From contig JBEIGJ010000001.1 in assembly GCA_040381935.1 (NCBI GenBank), positions 34,241 to 98,240 of the forward strand: DNA of 64,000 nucleotides, given 5' to 3'. Shown in pieces: positions 1 to 7,343 of this stretch. Position 1 is the first letter of the stretch; every line of letters begins with the position of its first letter. Made by a program: the position numbers and the translations under genes. This DNA comes from Casp-actino8 sp040381935. Its GTDB lineage: Bacteria > Actinomycetota > Acidimicrobiia > Acidimicrobiales > Ilumatobacteraceae. Below the pieces are notes generated by a model. That model worked only from the letters and a program-made list of their open reading frames with translations. It was not told the DNA's origin and ran no database searches.

Positions 1-2
1 CA

Positions 3-1208
3 CTCGTCCCGCTCACGGGATACGCCGGCCAAATGTCTCTTGCTCCATTGACCTTCACCGGGCTCGGAGCCATCGCCATGTCAAAACTTCCCGGTGATGG
101 CAATCTGCTTTCCCTCTTGGCGGCCATCATCATCGTGGCGGTCATCGGCGCCATCGTCGCATTGCCCGCCTTACGACTATCGGGCATCTACTTGGCACTT
201 TCGACGGCAGCCTTTGCCGTACTCGTCACCAAGTTGGTCTTCAATCAGCGACAAACTTTTCAGACCGGCAATATTTCCGTTCCGGTACTCGATTTGCCAT
301 TCATCACTATCCAATCACCCCGCGGACGGCTGATTCTGGCCGCATCAGCCTTCGCTCTGTTGGGCTTGGGTGTCGTTGCCCTCCGACGCAGCCGAATCGG
401 ACGCCAACTCATCGCTCTCAAGGACTCGCCGGCCGCTGCGGCCACTTTGGGTATGAGCTTGACCCGAGCCAAATTGGTGGCCTTCGCAGTCTCCGCCGGT
501 ATCGCCGCGTGCGCCGGTGCCTTGGCCGGAGACAAGGTCAGCCCTCAGCAATACGACTTCATGCAAAGCCTTCCCCTGGTTTTGTTGACAGTTGTCGGTG
601 GAGTGGGAACAGTTGGCGGAGCACTTTTTGGCGGATTCCTGCTTGGAGGCAACTCGGTTCTGGCGGGCATCGTTCCCACCGTCAAGAACCTCACCAAAGT
701 GGGACCCGGAGTCATCGGCGTCACACTTGGCCGCAATCCCAACGGGGCAGCCTCGCAAACCGCCGACAATTTCCGCACATTGCAACGCCGTTGGAATCTT
801 TTGGCCATTACCGGGGCCGGGGCCGTCGGGATCTGGGCCTTGAATGCCGTTGGAGCCATCTCGCGCTGGTCTTTTTTCATCGCCGGCGTCTTTTGGTTCT
901 TGGCAGTGACCCCCAATCTTGTTGCCATGACATCCAGTTCCGCCCGACGCCGATTGATCGCCATCGTGTATCTCGGTCTGGGCCTGGCGCTGGCAGCTGC
1001 CGTGGATTGGAGTACCACTCTCGATGCCACCGGCAAACGCCTGATCGCCATGGCTTTCCTCATTGCGGTCTTCGGCTTGGGAGCCCAGCGCACCTTGGAA
1101 TCAACACCGCGCTTACTTCACTCCTCGCCGGATCTGGCCGGTCTGAGCGAACCCTTCAGCGACGAGGAGATTGCCCGTGCTGAGAGTGGATTAGGGGTGG
1201 TGCTCTGA
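3..1208 (+). CDS. livM: Branched-chain amino acid ABC transporter permease, LivM type, 5' truncated by the window edge
   Basis: Inner-membrane permease of a Liv-type (HAAT) ABC importer. The open frame runs to the window edge: codons from base 3 read LVPLTGYAGQMSLAPLTFTG, the conserved LivM 'GWAGQISLGQ' region, so the true start is upstream and the ATG at 33 is internal. The typical LivM core follows (ALRLSGIYLALSTAAFAVL, then RSRIGRQLIALKDSPAAAATLGM, the EAA-like loop). The last 130 or so residues carry about four further hydrophobic segments beyond the usual LivM end, then an acidic tail. It overlaps the next gene by one base (TGATG). The substrate cannot be told from the sequence. Confidence 0.9.
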   Translation, partial: LVPLTGYAGQMSLAPLTFTGLGAIAMSKLPGDGNLLSLLAAIIIVAVIGAIVALPALRLSGIYLALSTAAFAVLVTKLVFNQRQTFQTGNISVPVLDLPFITIQSPRGRLILAASAFALLGLGVVALRRSRIGRQLIALKDSPAAAATLGMSLTRAKLVAFAVSAGIAACAGALAGDKVSPQQYDFMQSLPLVLLTVVGGVGTVGGALFGGFLLGGNSVLAGIVPTVKNLTKVGPGVIGVTLGRNPNGAASQTADNFRTLQRRWNLLAITGAGAVGIWALNAVGAISRWSFFIAGVFWFLAVTPNLVAMTSSSARRRLIAIVYLGLGLALAAAVDWSTTLDATGKRLIAMAFLIAVFGLGAQRTLESTPRLLHSSPDLAGLSEPFSDEEIARAESGLGVVL

Positions 1209-1915
1209 TGGCACTCCTGGAAACTCACGCCGTCATGGTTCGCTTCGGAGGGGTGATGGCCCTCGGCGGTGTCGACATCGTGGTGCCAGCAAGTCAGGTC
1301 ACCGGACTCATTGGACCCAACGGTGCAGGCAAGACGACATTGTTCAATGTCATCAGCGGGATCCAAACTCCAACATCGGGATCGATCTCTATCGATGCTG
1401 CTGATGTCACCCGAGTCGCCCCACACCGACGAGCGCGATTGGGTTTAGCTCGGACTTTTCAGCGACTCGAGCTTTTTGGATCACTCTCGGTGCGCGACAA
1501 CGTGCGCGTTGCCGCTGAGTTGGCTCGGGTCCCCGATGTGAGTCACTGGGTAGACGTGACTCTGTCTCGCGTCGGCCTCAGTGAACTTGCCGATCAAACA
1601 GCTGGTGATCTCCCGACAGGTTCAGCTCGGTTGGTCGAAATAGCGCGAGCGTTGGCGACAAAACCTCGCCTTCTGCTTCTCGACGAACCAGCATCGGGTC
1701 TCGATGAATCAGAAACGGAGCACCTTGGCTCCCTTTTGCGCACTCTCACGGCTGAAGGACTCGGCATCCTATTGGTGGAGCACGATGTGGGTCTGGTGAT
1801 GCGGGTGTGTGATTCGATTTACGTCTTGGATTTGGGTCTGATCATTGCCCATGGCACGCCCGATGAAATCAAACACGATCCTCTCGTGCTCTCGGCATAT
1901 TTGGGGGCCTCATGA
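1208..1915 (+). CDS. livG: Branched-chain amino acid ABC transporter ATP-binding protein, LivG type
   Basis: Cytoplasmic ATPase of the Liv-type importer, 235 aa, the normal LivG length. Walker A GPNGAGKTT lies near residue 35, Walker B LLLLDEPASGLD near 155 and the switch histidine in LLVEHDVGLVM. The C-terminal YLGAS end is typical of LivG/F. The ABC signature is unusual: the family's LSxGQQ(R) is replaced by LPTGSARLVEIARAL. The start overlaps the permease stop by one base and the stop overlaps the livF start by four (ATGA), so the three genes are surely co-translated. Confidence 0.93.
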   Translation: MALLETHAVMVRFGGVMALGGVDIVVPASQVTGLIGPNGAGKTTLFNVISGIQTPTSGSISIDAADVTRVAPHRRARLGLARTFQRLELFGSLSVRDNVRVAAELARVPDVSHWVDVTLSRVGLSELADQTAGDLPTGSARLVEIARALATKPRLLLLDEPASGLDESETEHLGSLLRTLTAEGLGILLVEHDVGLVMRVCDSIYVLDLGLIIAHGTPDEIKHDPLVLSAYLGAS

Positions 1916-2616
1916 CCCAGCCCATTTTGGAACTGCGCAACATCCATGCGGCCTACGGCACGATCGAAGTGCTCCACGGCATCGATCTGAAAGTGCAAAC
2001 CGGAGAAGTTGTGGCCCTGCTCGGACCGAACGGCGCTGGGAAGAGCACCACGATCAAAGTGATCTGCGGACTCATCAAACCCACTGCGGGACACGTTCTC
2101 GTTGCTGGTCGCAACGTCGCTGGTGCCTCGGCCCACACCTTGGCCCGAGCTGGCCTGTGCACCATTCCCGAGGGTCGTGGTGTCTTCCCCAACCTCACCG
2201 TGCGGGAGAACCTGCTGATGGCCACCTACAGCGGACGCCGTCTGAGTGATATCGAAGAACAGACCTTCAGCCGCTTCCCACGTCTGTCGGAACGTCGACA
2301 CCAAGTGGCTGGAACCTTGTCGGGTGGAGAACAGCAAATGTTGTCACTCTCGCGTGCGTTGGCAACGGATCCAGTTGTTCTTCTCCTGGACGAACTATCG
2401 ATGGGACTTGCCCCCATCGTGGTCGCCGAGTTGTACGAACAAGTTGCAGCGATCGCTGCTGAGGGTGTCTCGGTACTCGTTGTCGAACAATTCGCGCGCA
2501 CCGTTCTCGGCATTGCCGATCAAGCCGTACTCGTGGCCCAAGGAAGAGTTCAAGTCGCCGGGCCCGCACATGAGATCGGTGAAGATGTCTTGGCCGGCGC
2601 GTATCTGGGTCGATAG
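1912..2616 (+). CDS. livF: Branched-chain amino acid ABC transporter ATP-binding protein, LivF type
   Basis: Second ATPase of the same importer, 234 aa. Walker A GPNGAGKST, signature LSGGEQQMLSLSRAL and Walker B VVLLLDELSMGLAP are intact; DELSxGLAP is diagnostic for LivF. It ends in the usual AYLGR. The ATG overlaps the livG stop in an ATGA junction. It is the last recognisable gene of this transporter; the binding protein and the LivH permease must lie upstream of the window. Confidence 0.94.
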   Translation: MTQPILELRNIHAAYGTIEVLHGIDLKVQTGEVVALLGPNGAGKSTTIKVICGLIKPTAGHVLVAGRNVAGASAHTLARAGLCTIPEGRGVFPNLTVRENLLMATYSGRRLSDIEEQTFSRFPRLSERRHQVAGTLSGGEQQMLSLSRALATDPVVLLLDELSMGLAPIVVAELYEQVAAIAAEGVSVLVVEQFARTVLGIADQAVLVAQGRVQVAGPAHEIGEDVLAGAYLGR

Positions 2617-2671
2617 CCAAGTATGAACAGCACATATTCCATCATCAACTGCACCTGAACGGATAGATCCC

Positions 2672-3040
2672 ATGAACGAAGACCGAATCCAAGCTTTCAC
2701 TGAAGAAATCGCCACCATGAAGTTGCGCGGTGCCCGAGCCGACCGCGAGCGGATCCTGCTGATCCTTGGTGTGGTCGGTCTCGTGGCTGGCGTTGGAATG
2801 GCCGTCTTTGGTGGATTTCAAGCCAGTGGTACTGGCGATACGGGGGACCAAATTGCCTTCTTGGCCACCGGAACTCTGATTGGACTGGCGCTGGTTATTG
2901 CTGGCACTGCCATCTTCATCCGATATTCGTTGGCTCGCTTCCTGCGTTTTTGGTTGGTCCGCTTGGTCCATGAACATCGCACCGAGACCGATCGCGTCAT
3001 CGCCCAGTTGCATGAGATCGAAAAGAAACTCGGCAATTAG
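2672..3040 (+). CDS. Small two-helix membrane protein of unknown function
   Basis: 122 aa, not recognised by function. A charged N-terminus (about 40 aa) is followed by two hydrophobic segments (about residues 29-48 and 63-87) separated by a short glycine/threonine-rich loop, then a basic, probably helical tail ending HEIEKKLGN. Both termini are probably cytoplasmic. It starts 55 bp after livF on the same strand and may be read through from the transporter operon. Codon use looks like that of its neighbours, so it is a real gene. Confidence 0.75.
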   Translation: MNEDRIQAFTEEIATMKLRGARADRERILLILGVVGLVAGVGMAVFGGFQASGTGDTGDQIAFLATGTLIGLALVIAGTAIFIRYSLARFLRFWLVRLVHEHRTETDRVIAQLHEIEKKLGN

Positions 3041-3070
3041 GCCACTGAACTGTTCTCCAACTCTCTGATT

Positions 3071-3094
3071 GGACCCTCCCCAACGGTGAGGGTT
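3071..3094 (+). terminator. Possible weak hairpin terminator
   Basis: ACCCTC (3071-3076) pairs with GAGGGT (3086-3091) around a 9-base loop and is followed by only three T residues. It lies between the small membrane protein and the FixB gene, where a transcript end would make sense. The short stem and poor T-run make it uncertain; it could instead be a regulatory hairpin in the fix-mft leader. Confidence 0.3.
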
Positions 3095-3123
3095 TCCAGC
3101 AACAGGCGTAATCTGTCCAGTGC

Positions 3124-4101
3124 ATGATTGCTGTCGTATTGGTTCGCTCGGGCCAGGTGCCTGCCGGTGCTGAGGAGGCCGTCTCCGAAGCTGGTGGAGA
3201 TCTCCTCCTGGTCGGTACGGCAACCAATGAGGCAGTACCCGAACTTCGAGCCGCGACCCGAGTGTGGACCTTGGAAATCGAGTCCCCTTCGGGTTTTTCG
3301 TTCGCCGATAGTGCCCGTTCAATTGGCCTGGCCCTGGAAAGCATCGGTCGTCATGACGACACCGTGCTTCTACCCGGTAGTCCAGATGGGCGGGATCTGG
3401 CTCCGCATCTGGCGCGTCTGCTCGATCGACCCTTCTTTGCTGGAGCGGTGGCAATCGATGAATCAATGGTCGGCATCAGCCGTGATGGCGGTCTGCAGAT
3501 CGCCGAATTTCCACTAACCAGCCCGGTCGTGGCCACCATCCAGGTCGGCAGCCGTGGTCCGGAAATCGCTGGAACGCCTCCTGTGGTCACCTCATTGGTA
3601 CTGAACAATCACTCTGAAAGTGTGCCTACTGGCCACGACGGCACAACGCAAAACGGCGTGCTGTCGCTATCGGTTCTACCCCCCGATGCCGCCACCATGG
3701 ACCTCTCCGAAGCCCCGCGCATCATTGGAGGTGGTGCAGGCTTACGAACTCCCGAGGCATTCCCCGTTCTCGAACAGATCGCCACCGCTCTCGATGCATC
3801 CATGGGAGTAACACGAGTCATCACCGACCGTGCGTGGGCCTCCCATGATCGACAGATCGGAACTACGGGTGTCATCGTCAACCCTCGTTTGTACTTGTCG
3901 TTCGGAATCAGCGGTGCAGTGCAACACACCAGTGGGCTCGGTCAGCCAGACCACATCATCAGCGTGAATACCGACCCACACTGTCCGATGATGCAGATGT
4001 CGGATTTGGCCATAGTCGCCGATGCCAATCAAGTACTCGACGAATTGGCCACTCTGCTCGACATCACGTCGCCATCGCTATCGAGTGAACGCGCCTCATG
4101 A
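3124..4101 (+). CDS. fixB: Electron transfer flavoprotein alpha subunit (FixB/EtfA family), mycofactocin-linked
   Basis: FAD-binding subunit of an electron transfer flavoprotein, 325 aa. The C-terminal FAD domain is clear: GGGAGLRTPEAFPVLEQIA, then DRAWASHDRQIGTTG, then LYLSFGISGAVQHTSGL and IISVNTDPHCPMMQMSDL, which correspond to the EtfA FAD contacts. The N-terminal half is divergent. First gene of a plus-strand run fixB-fixC-fixX-fixA-mftE-mftF; its stop overlaps fixC (ATGA). A GTG two codons upstream (3118), closer to a TAATCT hexamer at 3107-3112, is an alternative start. It would pass electrons from a dehydrogenase to FixC. Confidence 0.9.
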   Translation: MIAVVLVRSGQVPAGAEEAVSEAGGDLLLVGTATNEAVPELRAATRVWTLEIESPSGFSFADSARSIGLALESIGRHDDTVLLPGSPDGRDLAPHLARLLDRPFFAGAVAIDESMVGISRDGGLQIAEFPLTSPVVATIQVGSRGPEIAGTPPVVTSLVLNNHSESVPTGHDGTTQNGVLSLSVLPPDAATMDLSEAPRIIGGGAGLRTPEAFPVLEQIATALDASMGVTRVITDRAWASHDRQIGTTGVIVNPRLYLSFGISGAVQHTSGLGQPDHIISVNTDPHCPMMQMSDLAIVADANQVLDELATLLDITSPSLSSERAS

Positions 4102-5441
4102 CCACCCAACGAATAACCATCGAAGCTTCTCCCCTCGGCCAACGCGACGCCGATGTCATTGTTGTTGGCGCCGGACCGGCCGGTTCGTGCGCCGCGATCG
4201 CTGCAGCTCGCAGTGGTCGTCGAGTAATCCTTCTTGAACGCGGTCCCTTTCCGGGATCGAAGAATATGTACGGCGGCGTGGTGTACCCGCGCATTCTCGA
4301 CGAACTCGTTCCCGAGTGGTGGAAAACAGCACCGATCCAACGCTGGGTCGTACGCCGCTCGACCATGTTGCTCTCTGAAACTGGTGCTCTCAATATCGAT
4401 TACCGCAGCCAGTCGTGGGCTGAGCCTCCCTATAACGGAGCGACGGCATACCGGCCAGATTTCGATCACTGGTTGGCACAGTGCGCTGTCGATGCCGGAG
4501 CCGAATTGATCTGTGCCACCACTGCGACGTCGCTGCTCTATGACCAACAGGGTCATGTCGTTGGAGTTCGCACTGATCGACCCGATGGCGATCTCACCGC
4601 CGATCTGGTCATTGCTTGTGATGGGGTCAATAGCTTTCTGGCCAAACAAGCTGGCCTGTATCACGCCACTGATGCCTCCAACTTCACATTGGGAGTGAAA
4701 GAGACCTTGTCACTACCACGTGAGGTCATCGAGAACCGGTTCGGGATCCGTGATAACCATGGCGTCGACATCGAGATCTTGGGTGGAACATCCGGGGTCA
4801 ACGGCGGCGGATTCATTTACACCAACCTTGACACCGTTGCCCTTGGAGTCGTGCTCAAACTTCCCAAACTTGCTTCCCAAACCAAACGTCCAGAAGAGAT
4901 CATTGCTGCCCTCAAAGAGCACCCCGCGATCAAACCCCTGATCGAGGGTGCCGAAATCCTGGAGTTCTCAGCCCACCTCATTCCCGAGGCCGGACTCGAC
5001 ATGATGCCCAAAATGGTGGCCGATGGACTACTCATCGCCGGAGATGCGGCTGCACTGTGTCTCGCGGCCGGCATTTGGCTGGAGGGCGTCAATTTTGCCA
5101 TGGCCAGCGGTATGTACGCCGGAGAAGTCGCTGCCACGTGTTCTCGGGATGGGTCGACATCCCGCAAGTCACTTGCTCGTTACGTGGACCGTCTGGAAGG
5201 GTCGTTCGTTCTTCAGGATCACCGCAAGTTGCGCAAGATCCCCAACTTGGTTCTCTCGGATCGCGTTCAGCACCGCTATCCGCAATTCGCCACCGCCGTG
5301 GTGGAAAGAATGTTCCGGGTCGACAATCCTCACCCCAAGCCTGGACTGCGTCGCATCGTCCGTGAGGAGCGACGTCGGGCTGGCATATCCTGGCGGGAAC
5401 TCCTGCGCGATGGTTGGACGGGGATGAAGGGATTCGGATGA
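4098..5441 (+). CDS. fixC: ETF-quinone oxidoreductase-like flavoprotein (FixC family)
   Basis: FAD flavoprotein, 447 aa, expected to transfer electrons from the ETF pair to the quinone pool with FixX. The N-terminal Rossmann motif VIVVGAGPAGSCAAIAAA, the ERG end of the second strand, the GSKNMYGGVVYP loop typical of FixC/ETF-QO and the second FAD motif LLIAGDAAALCLAAG are all visible. It lacks its own Fe-S domain, which is supplied by FixX next door. Overlaps fixB by 4 bp and fixX by 4 bp (ATGATGA), indicating translational coupling. Confidence 0.93.
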   Translation: MTTQRITIEASPLGQRDADVIVVGAGPAGSCAAIAAARSGRRVILLERGPFPGSKNMYGGVVYPRILDELVPEWWKTAPIQRWVVRRSTMLLSETGALNIDYRSQSWAEPPYNGATAYRPDFDHWLAQCAVDAGAELICATTATSLLYDQQGHVVGVRTDRPDGDLTADLVIACDGVNSFLAKQAGLYHATDASNFTLGVKETLSLPREVIENRFGIRDNHGVDIEILGGTSGVNGGGFIYTNLDTVALGVVLKLPKLASQTKRPEEIIAALKEHPAIKPLIEGAEILEFSAHLIPEAGLDMMPKMVADGLLIAGDAAALCLAAGIWLEGVNFAMASGMYAGEVAATCSRDGSTSRKSLARYVDRLEGSFVLQDHRKLRKIPNLVLSDRVQHRYPQFATAVVERMFRVDNPHPKPGLRRIVREERRRAGISWRELLRDGWTGMKGFG

Positions 5442-5791
5442 TGAACACAACGTCAGCGACCTCACAGCCACCCACGACAACGGCGCGCATCGAATCCGAT
5501 TCATCGTGGAGAGGAATTCCCTTCGAGGAACGAATCGGCACCGCCGAGTTTCGGATTCATGAGCGCGCTCACATCACCGTCAACGGAGATTCGTGTCGCG
5601 GCTGTACCACCCGCGAGTGCGTAGTCGCCTGTCCCGCCAACCTCTTTGTTCCCACCAGTGATGGGGGCATCTTGTTCAATTATGAAAATTGCTTCGAATG
5701 CGGCACCTGCTACATGGTCTGCAACCGCGAGGGTGCTATTACCTGGACCTATCCCGAAGGCGGATTCGGCATCGTCTTCCATCGGACATGA
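5438..5791 (+). CDS. fixX: FixX-like ferredoxin, partner of FixC
   Basis: About 117 aa with the FixX-type [4Fe-4S] signature: SCRGCTTRECVVACPANLF and then NCFECGTCYMVCNREGAITW, ending YPEGGFGIVF as in FixX and the ETF-QO C-terminus. An N-terminal extension of about 40 residues is rich in Ser and Thr. I chose the ATG at 5438, in the ATGATGA overlap with the fixC stop; the ATG at 5414 lies deep inside fixC. It should accept electrons from FixC flavin and pass them to quinone. Confidence 0.9.
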   Translation: MMNTTSATSQPPTTTARIESDSSWRGIPFEERIGTAEFRIHERAHITVNGDSCRGCTTRECVVACPANLFVPTSDGGILFNYENCFECGTCYMVCNREGAITWTYPEGGFGIVFHRT

Positions 5792-5831
5792 ACCCCTCGT
5801 TTTCTTTGGCGAATGACTGGGATGGCCCACG

Positions 5832-6650
5832 ATGACCATCGCCGTCTGTCTCAAATGGGCGCTGGTGGGAAATGGCGATGAACGTTACGCCGAGCTCTCC
5901 TATGCTGACCAAGCCGCATTGGAATTTGCATTGCTGACCGGAGCGCACTTTGGCCAGCCGGTGCGCGCCGTGACCGCCGGCCCGGTCCAAGCCGACAAAA
6001 TTCTTCGTCAGGCGCTCGCGGTTGGCGTGCATGATGCGCATCGGATCGAACTCGACTCGGATTCGTCGAGTTCCCTCGTTGCCCGCAGTCTTGCTCCTTA
6101 CGTTGCTGACTGTCAGTTGATTTGGTGTGGGGATTATTCCAGCGACCGGGGTTCAGGTTCCGTCCCCGCCTTTTTGGCCGCTGAGTTGGATATCGACCAA
6201 GCGCTGGGACTGATCAGCGTTGGGATTCCATCGAATACCGATGAACCTCTCCAGGTACGCCGTCGCCTCGATGGAGGGCGGCGCGAACTGCTAGCAGTGC
6301 GCGGACCAGCGGTACTTTCGGTCGAAGGTTCTGCAGCCCGCCTTCGACGAGCATCTTTGCGAGCCACGATGGCTGTTGCTGACACTGCCATCACTGCTCG
6401 CCCATCGGCTGAGTCGCTCCGCAATCGCGGCGACATCGGGATTGCACCAACCCTTCGGCCTTTTCGCCCTCGACCACGGGTCATAGAAGCACCCCGGGGC
6501 GACAGCGCTCTGGACCGAGTGCGCCAGGTCACCAACCTTGCCCAAGGATCAAGTGACAAAGGTCGGAGCGAACTGGTCGAACTCGAACCCCAAGAGGCAG
6601 CAGCCCGCATTCTTGCCGCTCTTCGACACTGGAATTACCTCGACTCGTGA
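5832..6650 (+). CDS. fixA: Electron transfer flavoprotein beta subunit (FixA/EtfB family)
   Basis: 272 aa, ETF beta. Starts MTIAVCLKWALVGNG, and the region LSYADQAALEFALLTG followed by VRAVTAGPVQADKILRQALAVGVHDAHRI is the EtfB core that builds the nucleotide pocket. The mid-region RRLDGGRRELLAVRGPAVLSVE and the C-terminal IGIAPTLRPFRPRP segment fit the family but are divergent. The last codons overlap the GTG start of mftE (GTGA), so this electron carrier gene is translationally coupled to a mycofactocin gene, which argues for a shared process. Confidence 0.88.
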   Translation: MTIAVCLKWALVGNGDERYAELSYADQAALEFALLTGAHFGQPVRAVTAGPVQADKILRQALAVGVHDAHRIELDSDSSSSLVARSLAPYVADCQLIWCGDYSSDRGSGSVPAFLAAELDIDQALGLISVGIPSNTDEPLQVRRRLDGGRRELLAVRGPAVLSVEGSAARLRRASLRATMAVADTAITARPSAESLRNRGDIGIAPTLRPFRPRPRVIEAPRGDSALDRVRQVTNLAQGSSDKGRSELVELEPQEAAARILAALRHWNYLDS

Positions 6651-7324
6651 CATCTCACAGCCAGCCTGCCCCCATCGATTTCGAGGGTGCACCAATTGTC
6701 GTGATTCCAGTCGGCTCATGGGAACAGCACGGCCCGCACCTCCCCTTCGATACCGATACTCGCATCGCTGAAGCGCTGGTCGACGATGTCATCCAAAAAT
6801 TGCCACAACTTCGCCGCGGTCCAACAGTGACAGTTGGCGCCAGTGGCGAACATGCTGGATTCTCCGGCACTTTGTCGATCGGAACCGAGACCACGGCACA
6901 AGTCATGATCGAAATCGCCCGCTCTGCTATCTGGAGCAGTGGAGTCGTTTTTGTCAATGGACATGGAGGGAATCTCGACGCTGTGAACATCGCTCGCCGT
7001 TGTCTGCGCGCTGAAGGTCGACGCGTCTTGTTTTGGTCCCCCTCTTCTGATGATCAATACGACACCCATGCCGGACACATCGAAACTTCAGTGATGATGA
7101 CGCTCGCTCCTGAAACCGTTCTTACTGATCGTCTCCAACCTGGCACTCGCCTTCGGATCTCCGAAAATCTGGAGCACCTACGTGTGCGGGGAGTCATCGG
7201 TGTCAGTCCCAACGGCATTCTCGGCGATCCGCGTACAGCCAATGCCGAAGACGGCCGCCGAATTCTCTCCAGTTGGTCCGAATCTTTACAACTATCTCTC
7301 GAGCAATGGCTGCACGAGTCGTGA
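6647..7324 (+). CDS. mftE: Mycofactocin peptide-processing peptidase MftE (creatininase family)
   Basis: Metal-dependent creatininase-family hydrolase, 225 aa. In mycofactocin synthesis MftE releases the modified C-terminal Val-Tyr dipeptide from precursor MftA. Visible metal/active-site motifs are GSWEQHGPHLPFDTD (E26, H28, D37), GEHAGFSG, VNGHGGN and AGHIETSVMM (a metal-binding Glu). The GTG start overlaps the fixA stop by four bases. The match to MftE rather than a general creatininase rests on the motifs plus the adjacent mftF. mftA, mftB, mftC and mftD are not in the window. Confidence 0.87.
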   Translation: MTSHSQPAPIDFEGAPIVVIPVGSWEQHGPHLPFDTDTRIAEALVDDVIQKLPQLRRGPTVTVGASGEHAGFSGTLSIGTETTAQVMIEIARSAIWSSGVVFVNGHGGNLDAVNIARRCLRAEGRRVLFWSPSSDDQYDTHAGHIETSVMMTLAPETVLTDRLQPGTRLRISENLEHLRVRGVIGVSPNGILGDPRTANAEDGRRILSSWSESLQLSLEQWLHES

Positions 7325-7343
7325 AGACGCGAGTCATGAACAC

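Noticed and set aside
2617..3123. Possible mftA precursor gene near the fix-mft run
   Set aside because: I looked for a short frame ending in the CGVY-type core and saw none here; only the two-helix membrane protein is supported.
2645..3466. 273-codon minus-strand frame across the small membrane protein and fixB
   Set aside because: It runs antisense to two supported genes and has no recognisable motif.
7182..7343. Long N-terminal extension of mftF
   Set aside because: It would overlap mftE by 143 bp and has no homology-like content; ATG 7344 gives the normal family length.
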